Shown: piece by piece, positions 1 through 5,913 of the stretch | How positions within the stretch are numbered: the first letter of the stretch is position 1 | Layout of the letters: each line of letters starts with the position of its first letter | DNA from: Candidatus Aenigmatarchaeota archaeon | GTDB taxonomy: Archaea; Aenigmatarchaeota; Aenigmatarchaeia; CG10238-14 | Length of the DNA stretch: 6,331 nt | Direction of reading: 5' to 3' | NCBI GenBank assembly: GCA_026397455.1 | Contig: JAPLUX010000020.1 | Location: 1-6,331 of the forward strand | Made by a program: the position numbers and the translations under genes | Notes under the pieces: generated by a model | The model's database searches: none | Told to the model about the DNA's origin: nothing | The model's input: only the letters and a program-made list of their open reading frames with translations

Positions 1-585
1 CAAGTATCCCGCTGTTATTTCTTGATCCGCTTCGCTGATGTTAAATGGTTGAAGGCCTAATTTTGCTTGTGCTATAATTATGAACGAGATGAAAAATAAT
101 GGGAATGATAATATCAGATTACTAGGCAGTAGTTGGAGTGATTTGTAATTCATTGCAAAGTATAGAAGTATTATTATCATTGGCAACTCATAAGCCAAAA
201 ATAATATCGCTTCTCTTGTAGAACCGATTAAAGTATAAGGACTTGGTGATGAGAATCCGACAAGGATGAAACAAGCAGTAGAAAAGACCAACAGATAAAT
301 CAAGAGTATGAAGTTCCATTTAAAGTTTAACACACCTACCAATGGAAACATGAAGACTATCGATATTAAACTAATTACAGATGCTATCGAGATAAAAGTT
401 ATCAGAGTGTGATTTGAACCTTCGACTTCAAACCTTTCTTTTGACAGAAGCTTGACAAAATCTATTATAGGTTGCCAGATTGGTGGTCCAATCCTATTTT
501 GCATTCTTGCTGCTACTTTACGTACAATTCCTTCATAGATGAAACTCAAGAATGTGGAGATGAAGACCGTTTCAATGATGACCAT
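1..585 (-). CDS. mbhM: MbhM, NuoH-like membrane anchor subunit of Mbh hydrogenase (partial, C-terminus off window)
   Basis: This is the membrane subunit that holds the hydrogenase arm and links it to the ion-pumping arm, equivalent to NuoH/ND1 of Complex I. The first 195 codons are in the window and the rest runs off the left edge; the family is usually a little over 300 residues. The N-terminus carries the NuoH signature RKVAARMQNRIGPP (residues 22-35), which follows TM1. The conserved loop REAILFLAYELP lies at 124-135. The acidic motif PFNISEADQEITAG (180-193, E185 and E189) corresponds to the PFD-x-x-EAE-QE segment near the quinone-site/channel junction of the family. About four to five hydrophobic segments are visible. 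The ATG at 585 has a strong GGAGGA upstream inside mbhL, and the genes overlap by 14 nt. The Mbh context favours MbhM over true NuoH. Confidence 0.93.
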   Translation of the reverse strand, partial: MVIIETVFISTFLSFIYEGIVRKVAARMQNRIGPPIWQPIIDFVKLLSKERFEVEGSNHTLITFISIASVISLISIVFMFPLVGVLNFKWNFILLIYLLVFSTACFILVGFSSPSPYTLIGSTREAILFLAYELPMIIILLYFAMNYKSLQLLPSNLILSFPLFFISFIIIAQAKLGLQPFNISEADQEITAGYL

Positions 586-1717
586 GTAAATCCTCCAGCT
601 TTATTATTTCTTCTTTCCCTTCTCTCACTACCGTTACTCTATCTGTGCAACATAAACAAGGATCTAATGATGCTAGTGAAACAGGAACATCAGCAAGATT
701 GTTACCAACCAAAACTTTATTCAAACACATCAAGTTCGCATAAGTTGGTGTTCTTATTTTAACTCTTGCAGGTTTGTTCGTAGTGTTTGATCTTATGTAA
801 TATATCAATTCACCTCTTGGTGCTTCTACTCTGCTTATTGCTTCTTTTTCAGTAAAAGTCATAGCCGGTTTATTTCTTATAAGACCAGGCTTGATTAATG
901 TCAAAGCTTGTCTCGTTAGTCTTATAGATTCAAACATTTCTTGTACTCTAACAATTGCTCTGGCAAAGCTGTCTCCATCTTTTTGAGTGACGATCTTAAA
1001 ATTCAAATCGTCGTATATGAGATATTTGTCAGTCCTTCTTATGTCATATGGCACGCCACTTGCTCTAGCAACTGGACCAACCAAACATAATTTTTCAACA
1101 TCATCCTTGTCGATATTGCCTATTCCAACAGTTCTTTTCTTTATTAGTGGGTCTTTTTTTATCAAGGTTTGAAGATAGTCTACTTTATCCTTTAATATTC
1201 CTAGATTTTTATTGACTTTTTTTATCATTTCAGGAGGTATATCTCTTCTCACACCACCGATAATGTTAATGTCATGAACGATTCTTTTACCTGTTATTAA
1301 CTCGAGGGAATCAAGAACATATTCTCTCTCACGGAAGCATAACATGAAAAGAGTATCAAAACCAATTTCATGACCGAGCATACCTAACCATAACAAATGG
1401 CTGGTGAGTCTCTCTAATTCAAACACTATAGTTCTGATAATTTTCGCCTTTTGTGGAATTTCTACATCTAGTAATTTTTCTATGCCTTGCGTGAAACAAG
1501 TTGAATGTGCAGAAGAACAGATTCCACATATTCTCCCTGTCATGAATATACTCTTAGAAAAGTCCATCTCTTCCAAAGTTCTTTCTATTCCTTTGTGATT
1601 ATAACCTACTGAGAAATCAACATCCTTGACTTCCTCACCTTCCAAGAAAAGTTTAAGGTGTACTGGCTCTGGTAGAGCTGGATGTGCCGGTCCGAATGGT
1701 ATCATCATATCATGCAT
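572..1717 (-). CDS. mbhL: MbhL, [NiFe] large catalytic subunit of group 4 membrane-bound hydrogenase
   Basis: This is the catalytic subunit, which reduces protons to H2 at a [NiFe] centre on the cytoplasmic side. It has 381 residues and belongs to the NuoD/HycE/EchE family. The N-terminal FGPAHPALPEPVHLKL (8-23) is the usual GPxHPxxxEP opening, and HKGIE lies at 41-45. The first metal motif is RICGIC (62-67; C64, C67) and the second is DPCLCC (352-357; C354, C357). All four NiFe cysteine ligands are therefore present, which separates it from NuoD and from sulfane-reductase relatives, where these cysteines are altered. After the second motif come TDR and 22 further residues ending in HGHH, so no long cleavable tail is obvious. 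The ATG at 1717 follows GAGGAAGTGAT, 6 nt after mbhK; M4 or M5 are possible later starts. It is somewhat shorter than archaeal MbhL (a little over 400 residues, from memory). Confidence 0.96.
   Translation of the reverse strand: MHDMMIPFGPAHPALPEPVHLKLFLEGEEVKDVDFSVGYNHKGIERTLEEMDFSKSIFMTGRICGICSSAHSTCFTQGIEKLLDVEIPQKAKIIRTIVFELERLTSHLLWLGMLGHEIGFDTLFMLCFREREYVLDSLELITGKRIVHDINIIGGVRRDIPPEMIKKVNKNLGILKDKVDYLQTLIKKDPLIKKRTVGIGNIDKDDVEKLCLVGPVARASGVPYDIRRTDKYLIYDDLNFKIVTQKDGDSFARAIVRVQEMFESIRLTRQALTLIKPGLIRNKPAMTFTEKEAISRVEAPRGELIYYIRSNTTNKPARVKIRTPTYANLMCLNKVLVGNNLADVPVSLASLDPCLCCTDRVTVVREGKEEIIKLEDLHGHH
591..596 (-). promoter_or_regulatory. Shine-Dalgarno GGAGGA of mbhM
   Basis: GGAGGA on the minus strand lies 5 nt before the ATG at 585 and inside the last codons of mbhL. 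It fixes the mbhM start although the gene overlaps its neighbour, and it suggests coupled translation of the large subunit and its membrane anchor. Confidence 0.8.
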
Positions 1718-1723
1718 TTTTTA

Positions 1724-2119
1724 TCACTTCCTCAACGGCGGTTTTCCTTTAAAATCTTCTGGTAAAAATAATTTACCAGGTTTAGGATGTCCGATTATTT
1801 TTATACCCAACATCTCGGACAATTCTTTCTCTAGTAAGAAAGCTCCTGGAAACATATCGGTTATCGTCTGAATCTCACTCGAATCTTTGGGTACTGGAAC
1901 TTTTAGATTGAGTAAGAAATTTTCTTTTACGAGATGATATATGACTTCAATCTCTTTTCCATTATCATAACCCGATATCGATGATACTCTAATTATTCCA
2001 GAATCAAAAACATGTTTCATAACATCTCCAATTTTTTTGTAAGGTATAATGAACCAAACTTCATTCTTTTCTTCTTTGTAAACTTTACCATTTTTTTTAA
2101 GTTCTTCTATTAACTTCAC
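1724..2119 (-). CDS. mbhK: MbhK, NuoC-like (30 kDa) hydrogenase subunit
   Basis: This is a soluble structural subunit that packs against the large subunit, equivalent to the 30 kDa/NuoC protein of Complex I. It has 131 residues and no transmembrane segment. The N-terminal part is a basic alpha/beta domain. The C-terminal part carries the NuoC signature in degenerate form: FPGAFLLEKELSEMLGI (about 90-106), then GHP (111-113), an LPED stretch, and PPLRK at the very end. It starts with GTG directly after the mbhJ stop codon (0 nt gap), with AGGTGA at 2125-2130 placed 5 nt upstream. It binds no cofactor in known homologues and no cysteine motif is visible here. Confidence 0.92.
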   Translation of the reverse strand: MKLIEELKKNGKVYKEEKNEVWFIIPYKKIGDVMKHVFDSGIIRVSSISGYDNGKEIEVIYHLVKENFLLNLKVPVPKDSSEIQTITDMFPGAFLLEKELSEMLGIKIIGHPKPGKLFLPEDFKGKPPLRK

Positions 2120-2557
2120 TCATTTCACCTTTTTTGCTAAAACTTCTATACCTTTTACTATTCCGTCGATGATGGCTTCGGGTTTTGGTGGGCAACCTGG
2201 AATATAAACATCGACTGGAATTATCTTATCCAATGGGCCACAGACGTTGTAAGCTTTCTGAAATATGCCAGTTGAAAGAGCACAACTTCCCATGGCGATA
2301 ACAACTTTCGGTTCTGGTATTTGATTATACAAATTGACGAGTCTGCTTTTTATTTTTTTATTAACAGGTCCTGTAATCAAAAAAATATCTGCATGTCTTG
2401 GAGAGCCTTTTACCAAACATCCAAATCTTTCAAAATCGTACTTGGGTGACATAGCTGCCAAAATTTCTATATCACAACCATTACACCCCCCAGTACAAAA
2501 GTGGAATATCCATGGGGATTTTTTCAAACAATATTTTTTAATTTTATCAACTATCAA
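2120..2557 (-). CDS. mbhJ: MbhJ, small [4Fe-4S] subunit of membrane-bound hydrogenase
   Basis: This is the electron-transfer subunit carrying the proximal [4Fe-4S] cluster that feeds the NiFe site; it is the NuoB/EchC homologue. With the start chosen here it has 145 residues. The cluster motif is CNGC (C25, C28), with C92 in GSC and C122 in PGCPPKPE, so all four ligands are present. KSPW (13-16), DIEILAAMSP, GSPRHAD and VDVYIPGCPP are typical of group 4 small subunits. I chose the TTG at 2557 because it overlaps the mbhI stop as TTGA, has GGTGAT three nt upstream, and gives the short lysine-rich lead before KSPW that the family shows. Another TTG at 2593 would add 12 residues but has a weak SD. 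Extra cysteines C10, C21, C47 and C106 are not known ligands. Confidence 0.93.
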   Translation of the reverse strand: MIVDKIKKYCLKKSPWIFHFCTGGCNGCDIEILAAMSPKYDFERFGCLVKGSPRHADIFLITGPVNKKIKSRLVNLYNQIPEPKVVIAMGSCALSTGIFQKAYNVCGPLDKIIPVDVYIPGCPPKPEAIIDGIVKGIEVLAKKVK

Positions 2558-2823
2558 ACCATCACCAACACAATCAACAATAGCATGAAACAAATGAATA
2601 TCATCAACAGATAATCATTCAAATTTCCTGTGCTCAGTTTTTGTAATTTTTTCAACCCAAGTATGTTTGACAATGTTCTATAAAACACTGTTTCTGGTTT
2701 TTCAAATTTCATCGGCTCTCCACAAGTATAAGGTGGGCTCTTTTTAAGTTTTCTTGGTATCATCTTTATTAAAAAAATGATAGTTAAAACTATAATGATT
2801 AAATATGCGATTAATTGAATCAC
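2554..2823 (-). CDS. mbhI: MbhI, small membrane connector subunit
   Basis: This small protein of 89 residues has one hydrophobic helix at each end (about 3-21 and 70-88) and a basic, charged middle with the motif PYTCGEP (31-37). Position between mbhH and mbhJ and the PYxCGE motif match MbhI. In the P. furiosus structure MbhI links the antiporter-like MbhH to the hydrogenase module, taking the place of the long lateral helix of NuoL. The role here is inferred from that family and from gene order. It starts with GTG, overlapping the mbhH stop as GTGA, with GAGGTG at 2832-2837. Its end overlaps mbhJ by 4 nt. The single cysteine (C34) is in the conserved motif, but I know of no metal bound there. 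Confidence 0.85.
   Translation of the reverse strand: MIQLIAYLIIIVLTIIFLIKMIPRKLKKSPPYTCGEPMKFEKPETVFYRTLSNILGLKKLQKLSTGNLNDYLLMIFICFMLLLIVLVMV
2561..2566 (-). promoter_or_regulatory. Shine-Dalgarno GGTGAT supporting the TTG start of mbhJ
   Basis: GGTGAT on the minus strand ends 3 nt before the TTG at 2557, the spacing expected for the 3' part of a GGAGGTGAT-type site. It sits in the last codons of mbhI, whose TGA stop overlaps the TTG. It argues for the later of two possible TTG starts. Confidence 0.55.
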
Positions 2824-4190
2824 GGTCTTAACACCTCACTTACATATTCATTCCTAGCGAGTAAATCAACTTCCACTCCTTTGAAAATTTGTAGCCACAC
2901 GGGCACGAAACTTAAAAGTAAAACTGCTATGATTAAAATTATTATCGGCCAATAAATTTTTTTCTCACCTTGTTTGAGCATGAAATAAATTTTCATGTAA
3001 TAGAGTAATGTTACAATCGATATCAAACCTGAGATTATAGCATAAATGAACAAGTTCTTTTCTAACAAACCAGTTATTATGAAAAATTTTGAGAAAAAAG
3101 CACTGAGTGGTGGGATTCCTATCAAAGACAAAGCACCTAAAAGAAAAGCATACATACTAATTTTCTCCATCATTTTTTTGTGCATAAGCATCGTTCCTAT
3201 CGACAAGAACAAAAGAACTTCTATGATTGCGTTGTTGACTAGATGATACATCCCTTGAAAAGCAAGACCAGTAGAGAAAGCCAAAAATATGTAGCCGAGT
3301 TGTGATATGCTACCATAAGCTAGGATACGTTTGATGTCTTTCTGTAGTAAAGCAAGGAATGATCCAACTATCATTGTCACGATTGCAATGATAGAAAACC
3401 AGGTTGAATAGTATATTCCTAAGATTGTATAAAATATGCGGATAATGACGTAGACTGTCGTTGTTGTCATTACTCCTATGAAGAACGCGGCCACTGGTTC
3501 CAATGATCCAGAGATGACATCTGGTTTCCATACATAAAATGGGAATACTGCAATCTTCACACAAAAACTCAAGATTAACATGATGAAGATTGTTTTCAAA
3601 TATATGTCGTTGGTGTCGATTCTGCTTATTATGTCAGCCATGTTAAGAGTCCCTACATGGGAATACAAAAGTGATATAGCAAGCAACATTAAAACAGCAG
3701 AGACAGAACCTATTATCAGATATTTGAAGGATGCTTCCAAACCTTCTTTTTTTGCTGTAAAACCGATGAGGGCATAAGTAGCAATGTTCATGATTTCGGT
3801 GAAGACGAACATGTTGAAAATGTCGCCAGTTATTACAATTCCAAGAGAACCTACTATCCCAAGAAGTAACAGAGTATAAAATTCTTTTACTCTTTCTTTT
3901 ACAAGTTTTGAAGAAAAAGCTGCAATCATAAGGCTCAGGAATAAAATCAAAGAAGCAACGGTCGAAGAAAATTTATCGAGAACCATAACTATTCCGAAAG
4001 GTGCTTTGAAACCACTAACAGCAAAAACCTTGGTACCAGAATTAAAAACTTCTATGGATGACGATAAAACAAAAGATAAAGATAAGAAAATAGCTAAGAT
4101 TGCTATTGCCTTGATTAATTTTTCATTCTTGAAAACTGGTAGTGCGAAAGCAGTGCAAATGAGTAATGGAACTGCATACGGAGCTAACAT
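2820..4190 (-). CDS. mbhH: MbhH, MrpD/NuoM-like antiporter subunit
   Basis: This is the large ion-translocating membrane subunit, of the Proton_antipo_M (MrpD/NuoL/M/N) family. It has 456 residues and about 14 hydrophobic helices. Recognisable landmarks are NMFVFTEIMNIATYALIGF (126-144) with the TM5 glutamate E132, K212 in SFCVKIAVFPFYVW (TM7), QKDIKRILAYGSISQLGY (283-300), GIPPLSAFFSKFF (358-370) with K368, and YYMK (397-400). It starts with ATG at 4190, 4 nt after mbhG, with AAGGGG at 4198-4203 seven nt upstream. The TM8 segment reads GVMTTTTVY where the family normally has a lysine (T243 here), and the TM11 segment reads HLVNNAIIEVLLFL where HxxxHAxxK is common (N320, E324). It is the only large antiporter-like subunit in the window. 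Whether it moves H+ or Na+ cannot be told. Confidence 0.95.
   Translation of the reverse strand: MLAPYAVPLLICTAFALPVFKNEKLIKAIAILAIFLSLSFVLSSSIEVFNSGTKVFAVSGFKAPFGIVMVLDKFSSTVASLILFLSLMIAAFSSKLVKERVKEFYTLLLLGIVGSLGIVITGDIFNMFVFTEIMNIATYALIGFTAKKEGLEASFKYLIIGSVSAVLMLLAISLLYSHVGTLNMADIISRIDTNDIYLKTIFIMLILSFCVKIAVFPFYVWKPDVISGSLEPVAAFFIGVMTTTTVYVIIRIFYTILGIYYSTWFSIIAIVTMIVGSFLALLQKDIKRILAYGSISQLGYIFLAFSTGLAFQGMYHLVNNAIIEVLLFLSIGTMLMHKKMMEKISMYAFLLGALSLIGIPPLSAFFSKFFIITGLLEKNLFIYAIISGLISIVTLLYYMKIYFMLKQGEKKIYWPIIILIIAVLLLSFVPVWLQIFKGVEVDLLARNEYVSEVLRP
2832..2837 (-). promoter_or_regulatory. Shine-Dalgarno GAGGTG of mbhI
   Basis: GAGGTG on the minus strand lies 8 nt before the GTG at 2823, inside the last codons of mbhH. 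It supports the non-ATG start and the GTGA stop/start overlap at this junction. Confidence 0.7.
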
Positions 4191-4194
4191 TTTA

Positions 4195-4539
4195 TTACCC
4201 CTTCAAGTTTGATATTTTTTTGATATCGAGTGTTTTGAAGTTCTTGTATATACGATAACATAGGACTAGTGCGAATGCAGTAACACTCACGTCAATAACG
4301 ATGGATGTTAGGACTAAAGCTTGAGGTAATGGGTCAACAGCAGATGTCAAAAAGTCAGCTAGGTTAGATAGTGTAGCGATTGGTGGTATGCCCCCAGACC
4401 TATAACCGATTATTATCAACAAAATATTGGTCCCATTTGCCAGAATACTCAATCCAATAACTTTCTTTATGATATTGTCTTTGAAAATCACTCCGTACAA
4501 TCCTATTATTATCAAACTTATTGCGAATATGTGCATCAT
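4195..4539 (-). CDS. mbhG: MbhG, MrpC/NuoK-like membrane subunit
   Basis: This is a small three-helix membrane protein of the MrpC/NuoK family, 114 residues, part of the ion-conducting Mrp-like module. Family marks are IGLSILANGTNILLI (28-42) and DPLPQALVLTSIVID (69-83), the classic MrpC segments. The reading frame stays open upstream to 4635, but those 32 extra codons lie inside mbhF, are not hydrophobic and do not resemble the family. The start is therefore ATG at 4539, which overlaps the mbhF stop as ATGA. GGTGG lies 7 nt upstream. A second ATG follows at once. The C-terminus is a short basic tail (KKISNLKG). Confidence 0.94.
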   Translation of the reverse strand: MMHIFAISLIIIGLYGVIFKDNIIKKVIGLSILANGTNILLIIIGYRSGGIPPIATLSNLADFLTSAVDPLPQALVLTSIVIDVSVTAFALVLCYRIYKNFKTLDIKKISNLKG

Positions 4540-4916
4540 TCTTTTTCCACCATTGAATATATTATCAAAATTAAGCCGGATGTGACGATGATTGTACAAA
4601 AAATATTCAAGAACACTATGTAATCTCCACTCCAAAGCTTAAAAACTTCTTGTGATCCTACTAAAGGTGTCCTGAAGAATAACCCAAAAAATACTAGAAA
4701 ACCTATACCCAAACCACCAAGTGCTTTTACTATGTTCAATGTTCTTTCACTCCAGAATTTAATTCCCATGGCAATGAATACCAAAGCTACTCCTGTAGCT
4801 ATGATTGCCCCACCTTGGAAACCACCTCCAGGTGTCAAGTGACCGAAAAGAGTTATGTTAAGACCAAAGATTATTATGAATATTATCAAGAGTTTACTCG
4901 TGATTTTTTCTAGCAT
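4536..4916 (-). CDS. mbhF: MbhF, MrpB-like (MnhB domain) membrane subunit
   Basis: This protein of 126 residues is an MnhB-family membrane subunit with four hydrophobic helices. Its hallmark is GHLTPGGGFQGGAI (25-38), the GHxxPGGGFxGG loop found in nearly all MrpB proteins. It starts with ATG at 4916, overlapping the end of mbhE by 23 nt. A near-perfect AGGAGG at 4925-4930 lies 8 nt upstream and fixes the start. Its stop overlaps mbhG. It belongs to the Mrp-like half of the Mbh complex; in known structures this subunit helps form the putative sodium path, which is family knowledge and not visible here. Confidence 0.95.
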   Translation of the reverse strand: MLEKITSKLLIIFIIIFGLNITLFGHLTPGGGFQGGAIIATGVALVFIAMGIKFWSERTLNIVKALGGLGIGFLVFFGLFFRTPLVGSQEVFKLWSGDYIVFLNIFCTIIVTSGLILIIYSMVEKE

Positions 4917-5166
4917 TCATCGTTCCTCCTAACATTAAAGCAGATACAGCAACTGCTGCAGTGAATAGGATTGTTTCTTCGCCAAAAGTATCGTATCCTC
5001 TATAGTCCCAAGTTATGGCTGTGACAAGATTGGCAGTTTTTATAGAAGATGATGGGGAATCTTTTAAATAATATTCTGACACTCTTTCATTGATTGGCAG
5101 GTTTCCTACAGCAAAGAACAAAATCAACCAAAGTACAACCAATAAGAATAATGCTAAAACTTTCAT
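4894..5166 (-). CDS. mbhE: MbhE, short MrpA C-terminal/MrpB-like subunit
   Basis: This is a 90-residue membrane protein related to the C-terminal end of MrpA (MBH subunit E domain). It has a hydrophobic helix at 3-20, a polar stretch, and a second helix at about 65-80. The diagnostic motif NLVTAITWDYRGYDTFGEE (46-64) matches the N-x-V-T-x-I-x-x-D-x-R-x-x-D-T-x-G-E signature of this family. The ATG at 5166 overlaps the mbhD stop as ATGA, and GGGGTG at 5175-5180 lies 8 nt upstream. In canonical Mrp antiporters this piece and MbhD are fused to a NuoL-like MrpA domain. Here, as in archaeal Mbh, they are separate small genes. Confidence 0.93.
   Translation of the reverse strand: MKVLALFLLVVLWLILFFAVGNLPINERVSEYYLKDSPSSSIKTANLVTAITWDYRGYDTFGEETILFTAAVAVSALMLGGTMNARKNHE
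4925..4930 (-). promoter_or_regulatory. Shine-Dalgarno AGGAGG of mbhF
   Basis: AGGAGG on the minus strand lies 8 nt before the ATG at 4916 and within mbhE. It is the strongest ribosome-binding site in the window and explains how a gene whose start is 23 nt inside its neighbour can be translated independently. Confidence 0.8.
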
Positions 5167-5399
5167 TCTTTGTACACCCCGATTTTTTTCAGAGCTATTA
5201 TGAAAACTAACGTCGTTAAACCAGCCCCGACAGCAGCTTCTGTCATACCAACGTCAGGGGCTCTTAGTAAAAAGTAAGAAAGACTCGTAAAACTGTTTAC
5301 GACTCCTAATAATATTGCGGCATGTATAAAATTCTTGGTTTCAATGACTAAAAAAGAAAATACTGCAATTAATAGAAGGGCTATATATATTATTATCAT
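5163..5399 (-). CDS. mbhD: MbhD, DUF4040 membrane subunit (MrpA C-terminal piece)
   Basis: This is a 78-residue membrane protein with two to three helices, of the DUF4040 family that corresponds to a C-terminal part of MrpA. The conserved signature APDVGMTEAAVGAGL (47-61), of the form APDV-x-x-TE-x-x-VG, is complete, including acidic D49 and E54. These lie in a helix thought in the family to be near the ion path and to resemble NuoJ. It starts with ATG at 5399 in an ATGA overlap with mbhC, after GGTGG at 5406-5410, and ends in an ATGA overlap with mbhE. It is a standalone unit, as in archaeal Mbh. Confidence 0.93.
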   Translation of the reverse strand: MIIIYIALLLIAVFSFLVIETKNFIHAAILLGVVNSFTSLSYFLLRAPDVGMTEAAVGAGLTTLVFIIALKKIGVYKE

Positions 5400-5671
5400 T
5401 TCTTTCCACCCATGTAAGGTTTTACTTTATTTTTATATGCTGCGTGAGCAATCATTGAACATATAGCAGGCGAGACTAAAAAGAGAAAACCAACAACAAT
5501 AAATGATTTGTAAAGAAGTACAGAAGATGTCCTTATTCCAACAGATAATATCGTGATGTAAAGTCCATAAGATATTAGACCGGAAGCATGAATTCTATTG
5601 TAGACATCTGGCATCCTGATTAAACCTAAAGCACCGATTATCACCAATGCCAGTCCAATTAGTTCTATCAT
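5396..5671 (-). CDS. mbhC: MbhC, MrpG-like membrane subunit
   Basis: This is a 91-residue MrpG/MnhG/PhaG-family membrane protein with three helices. The signature RMPDVYNRIHAS (19-30) matches RxPDxYxRxHA of the family. SPAICSMIAHAAYK (67-80) matches the second conserved block (SPxxxHxxxxAAY), although the usual histidine position is not clear. It starts with ATG at 5671, overlapping the mbhB stop as ATGA, with GGTGG at 5676-5680. The tail is basic (KNKVKPYMGGKK). It is part of the Mrp-like half of the complex, where MrpE, F and G together form a small peripheral bundle in known structures. Confidence 0.94.
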   Translation of the reverse strand: MIELIGLALVIIGALGLIRMPDVYNRIHASGLISYGLYITILSVGIRTSSVLLYKSFIVVGFLFLVSPAICSMIAHAAYKNKVKPYMGGKK

Positions 5672-5913
5672 TTTTCCACCAAGTATTTTGTTAAAGCATA
5701 AATTCCTAAAATTGAAAGAAATGTATAAACAAGTGTCATATCAGTCAGTAGAGTATTTTGCTCTAGTAAAGATTGAATGAACATCATCGTAAGGACAATG
5801 GAATTGATTACACCTGCAACAAGAATTCTGTCAAACAGAGTCGGTCCTTTTATCAATCTTATGAGTGAAATGATTATTGCTATTAGCAAGATTTCATTTA
5901 TCACTCTTAACAC
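5668..5913 (-). CDS. mbhB: MbhB, MrpF-like membrane subunit
   Basis: This is an MrpF/MnhF/PhaF-family protein of up to 81 residues with three hydrophobic helices. The key motif is RLIKGPTLFDRIL (19-31), the RxxxGPTxxDR signature between TM1 and TM2. TLVYTFLSILGIYALTKYL near the end matches the family's last helix. A stop codon upstream limits the start to GTG at 5913 or GTG at 5904. The former has no clear SD; the latter has GGGTG six nt upstream and would give 78 residues. I list the longer frame as the outer bound. It overlaps the end of mbhA by 20 nt (or 11 with the shorter start) and mbhC by 4 nt. Confidence 0.92.
   Translation of the reverse strand: MLRVINEILLIAIIISLIRLIKGPTLFDRILVAGVINSIVLTMMFIQSLLEQNTLLTDMTLVYTFLSILGIYALTKYLVEK

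Noticed and set aside
472..762. Plus-strand open frames, including 472-762, 987-1172, 1404-1598, 1626-1871, 2334-2588, 3046-3246, 3580-3777 and 4006-4212.
   Set aside because: All lie antisense to well-supported mbh genes, show no recognisable domain or SD, and have compositions typical of shadow frames.
572..1717. The possibility of an Mbx/Mbs-type sulfane sulfur reductase.
   Set aside because: Those relatives have altered NiFe cysteine ligands, whereas C64, C67, C354 and C357 are all intact here.
1..2593. The possibility that the NuoB-C-D-H genes belong to a respiratory Complex I.
   Set aside because: The NuoD-like protein keeps both CxxC NiFe motifs, which Complex I NuoD lacks, and the neighbours are Mrp-type subunits in Mbh order.
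3310..3564. A minus-strand 84-residue frame inside mbhH.
   Set aside because: It is in a different frame from the conserved MrpD-family sequence and has a cysteine/histidine-rich, random-looking composition.
4540..4635. An N-terminal extension of 32 codons on mbhG, open to an ATG at 4635.
   Set aside because: It lies wholly inside mbhF in another frame, is not hydrophobic and does not resemble MrpC. The ATGA overlap at 4539 with GGTGG upstream is a far better start.
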